Shown: one piece after another, positions 63,806-64,000 of the stretch
Layout of the letters: each line of letters begins with the position of its first letter
Numbering within the stretch: position 1 is the stretch's first letter
Assembly (NCBI RefSeq): GCF_001969385.1
Contig: NZ_CP014796.1
Span: 558,001-622,000 of the forward strand
Source of the DNA: Salipiger profundus
Lineage (GTDB): Bacteria > Pseudomonadota > Alphaproteobacteria > Rhodobacterales > Rhodobacteraceae
Direction: 5' to 3'
DNA length: 64,000 nucleotides
Notes under the pieces: model-generated
What the model saw: only the letters and a program-made list of their open reading frames with translations
The model's database searches: none
Told to the model about the DNA's origin: nothing
Translations under genes and position numbers: made by a program

Positions 63806-64000
63806 ATGAACATCCACGAATATCAGGCGAAAGCGCTCCTGCGTGACTATGGCTGCCCGGTCTCGGACGGTCGTGTGGTGCTGACCGCGAACGATGCCAA
63901 GACCGCGGCGGGCGAACTGGACGGACCTCTCTGGGTCGTCAAGGCGCAGATCCACGCGGGCGGCCGCGGCAAGGGCCACTTCAAGGAGCATGAAGCCGGC
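63806..64000 (+). CDS. sucC: succinyl-CoA synthetase beta subunit, 5' part
   Basis: The first 65 codons of the ADP-forming succinate-CoA ligase beta subunit, cut by the window edge. The start [19 protein letters not shown] and the ATP-grasp beginning [17 protein letters not shown] are unmistakable. GGAAGAG lies upstream of the ATG. Upstream lies the paired TGTGATCACA element, suggesting co-control with sdh. Confidence 0.95.
   Translation, partial: MNIHEYQAKALLRDYGCPVSDGRVVLTANDAKTAAGELDGPLWVVKAQIHAGGRGKGHFKEHEAG

Overview
The window is high-GC, compactly packed DNA from an alphaproteobacterium, most likely a marine member of the Rhodobacteraceae (Roseobacter group). The evidence is the combination of a Tad pilus locus, a CenR-type response regulator, LuxI/LuxR, an H-NS/HvrA-type protein, and ethylmalonyl-CoA pathway genes placed next to the sdh, mdh and suc genes as in Rhodobacter relatives. 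The genus cannot be fixed from this sequence. I see no rRNA, tRNA, CRISPR array, insertion sequence or prophage.

Layout. 122-10107: a Tad/Flp pilus operon (cpaB, cpaC, ompA-like, cpaE, cpaF, tadB, tadC, two TPR lipoproteins, prepilin peptidase); the pilin gene itself is not in the window. 10133-12871: an SDR-type dehydratase, a small lytic transglycosylase and a PAS-domain sensor. 12996-21756: a polyamine-type ABC transporter (A-D-B-C order, minus strand) divergent from a DoeA-like M24 hydrolase, an ArgE-like M20 deacetylase and a GntR regulator, read here as an uptake and catabolism unit, possibly for ectoine-like compounds. 21764-25800: L,D-transpeptidase, ribA, cenR, ytoQ and a class-3 lipase. 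25932-32465: the rod-shape operon mreBCD-mrdA-rodA followed by a hydroxyacid reductase. 32479-36129: thioesterase, helicase, luxI, luxR and a small gene overlapping luxR. 36342-40020: divergent ccr and ecm, two committed steps of acetyl-CoA assimilation. 40193-45465: H-NS-like protein, deoD, a broken SHMT-like gene, a DUF1989 gene and a large three-repeat PIG-L protein. 45773-50281: a complete branched-chain-amino-acid-type ABC transporter. 50487-52349: an ornithine/lysine decarboxylase and two tiny genes. 52560-60614 (minus): sdhCDAB carrying three extra genes, preceded by mcl2-nnrU-DUF1737-mch. 60903-64000: a small exported protein, mdh, a glycosyltransferase and the start of sucC.

How it fits together. 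The right-hand 27 kb is central carbon metabolism: crotonyl-CoA carboxylase/reductase, ethylmalonyl-CoA mutase, mesaconyl-CoA hydratase and malyl-CoA thioesterase feed malate into mdh, sdh and suc. A paired palindrome, TGTGATCACA twice at 20-21 bp, lies about 115 bp upstream of both sdhC and sucC and is the clearest unexplained regulatory signal in the window. Other points of interest are the overlapping small gene and AT-rich dyad upstream of luxR, the large three-repeat PIG-L protein, the twin lipoproteins plus FkbM methyltransferase inside the sdh operon, and the transporter/M24/M20/GntR unit.

Most start codons were chosen by ribosome-binding site and family length; functional names rest on motif and family recognition, not on database searches.
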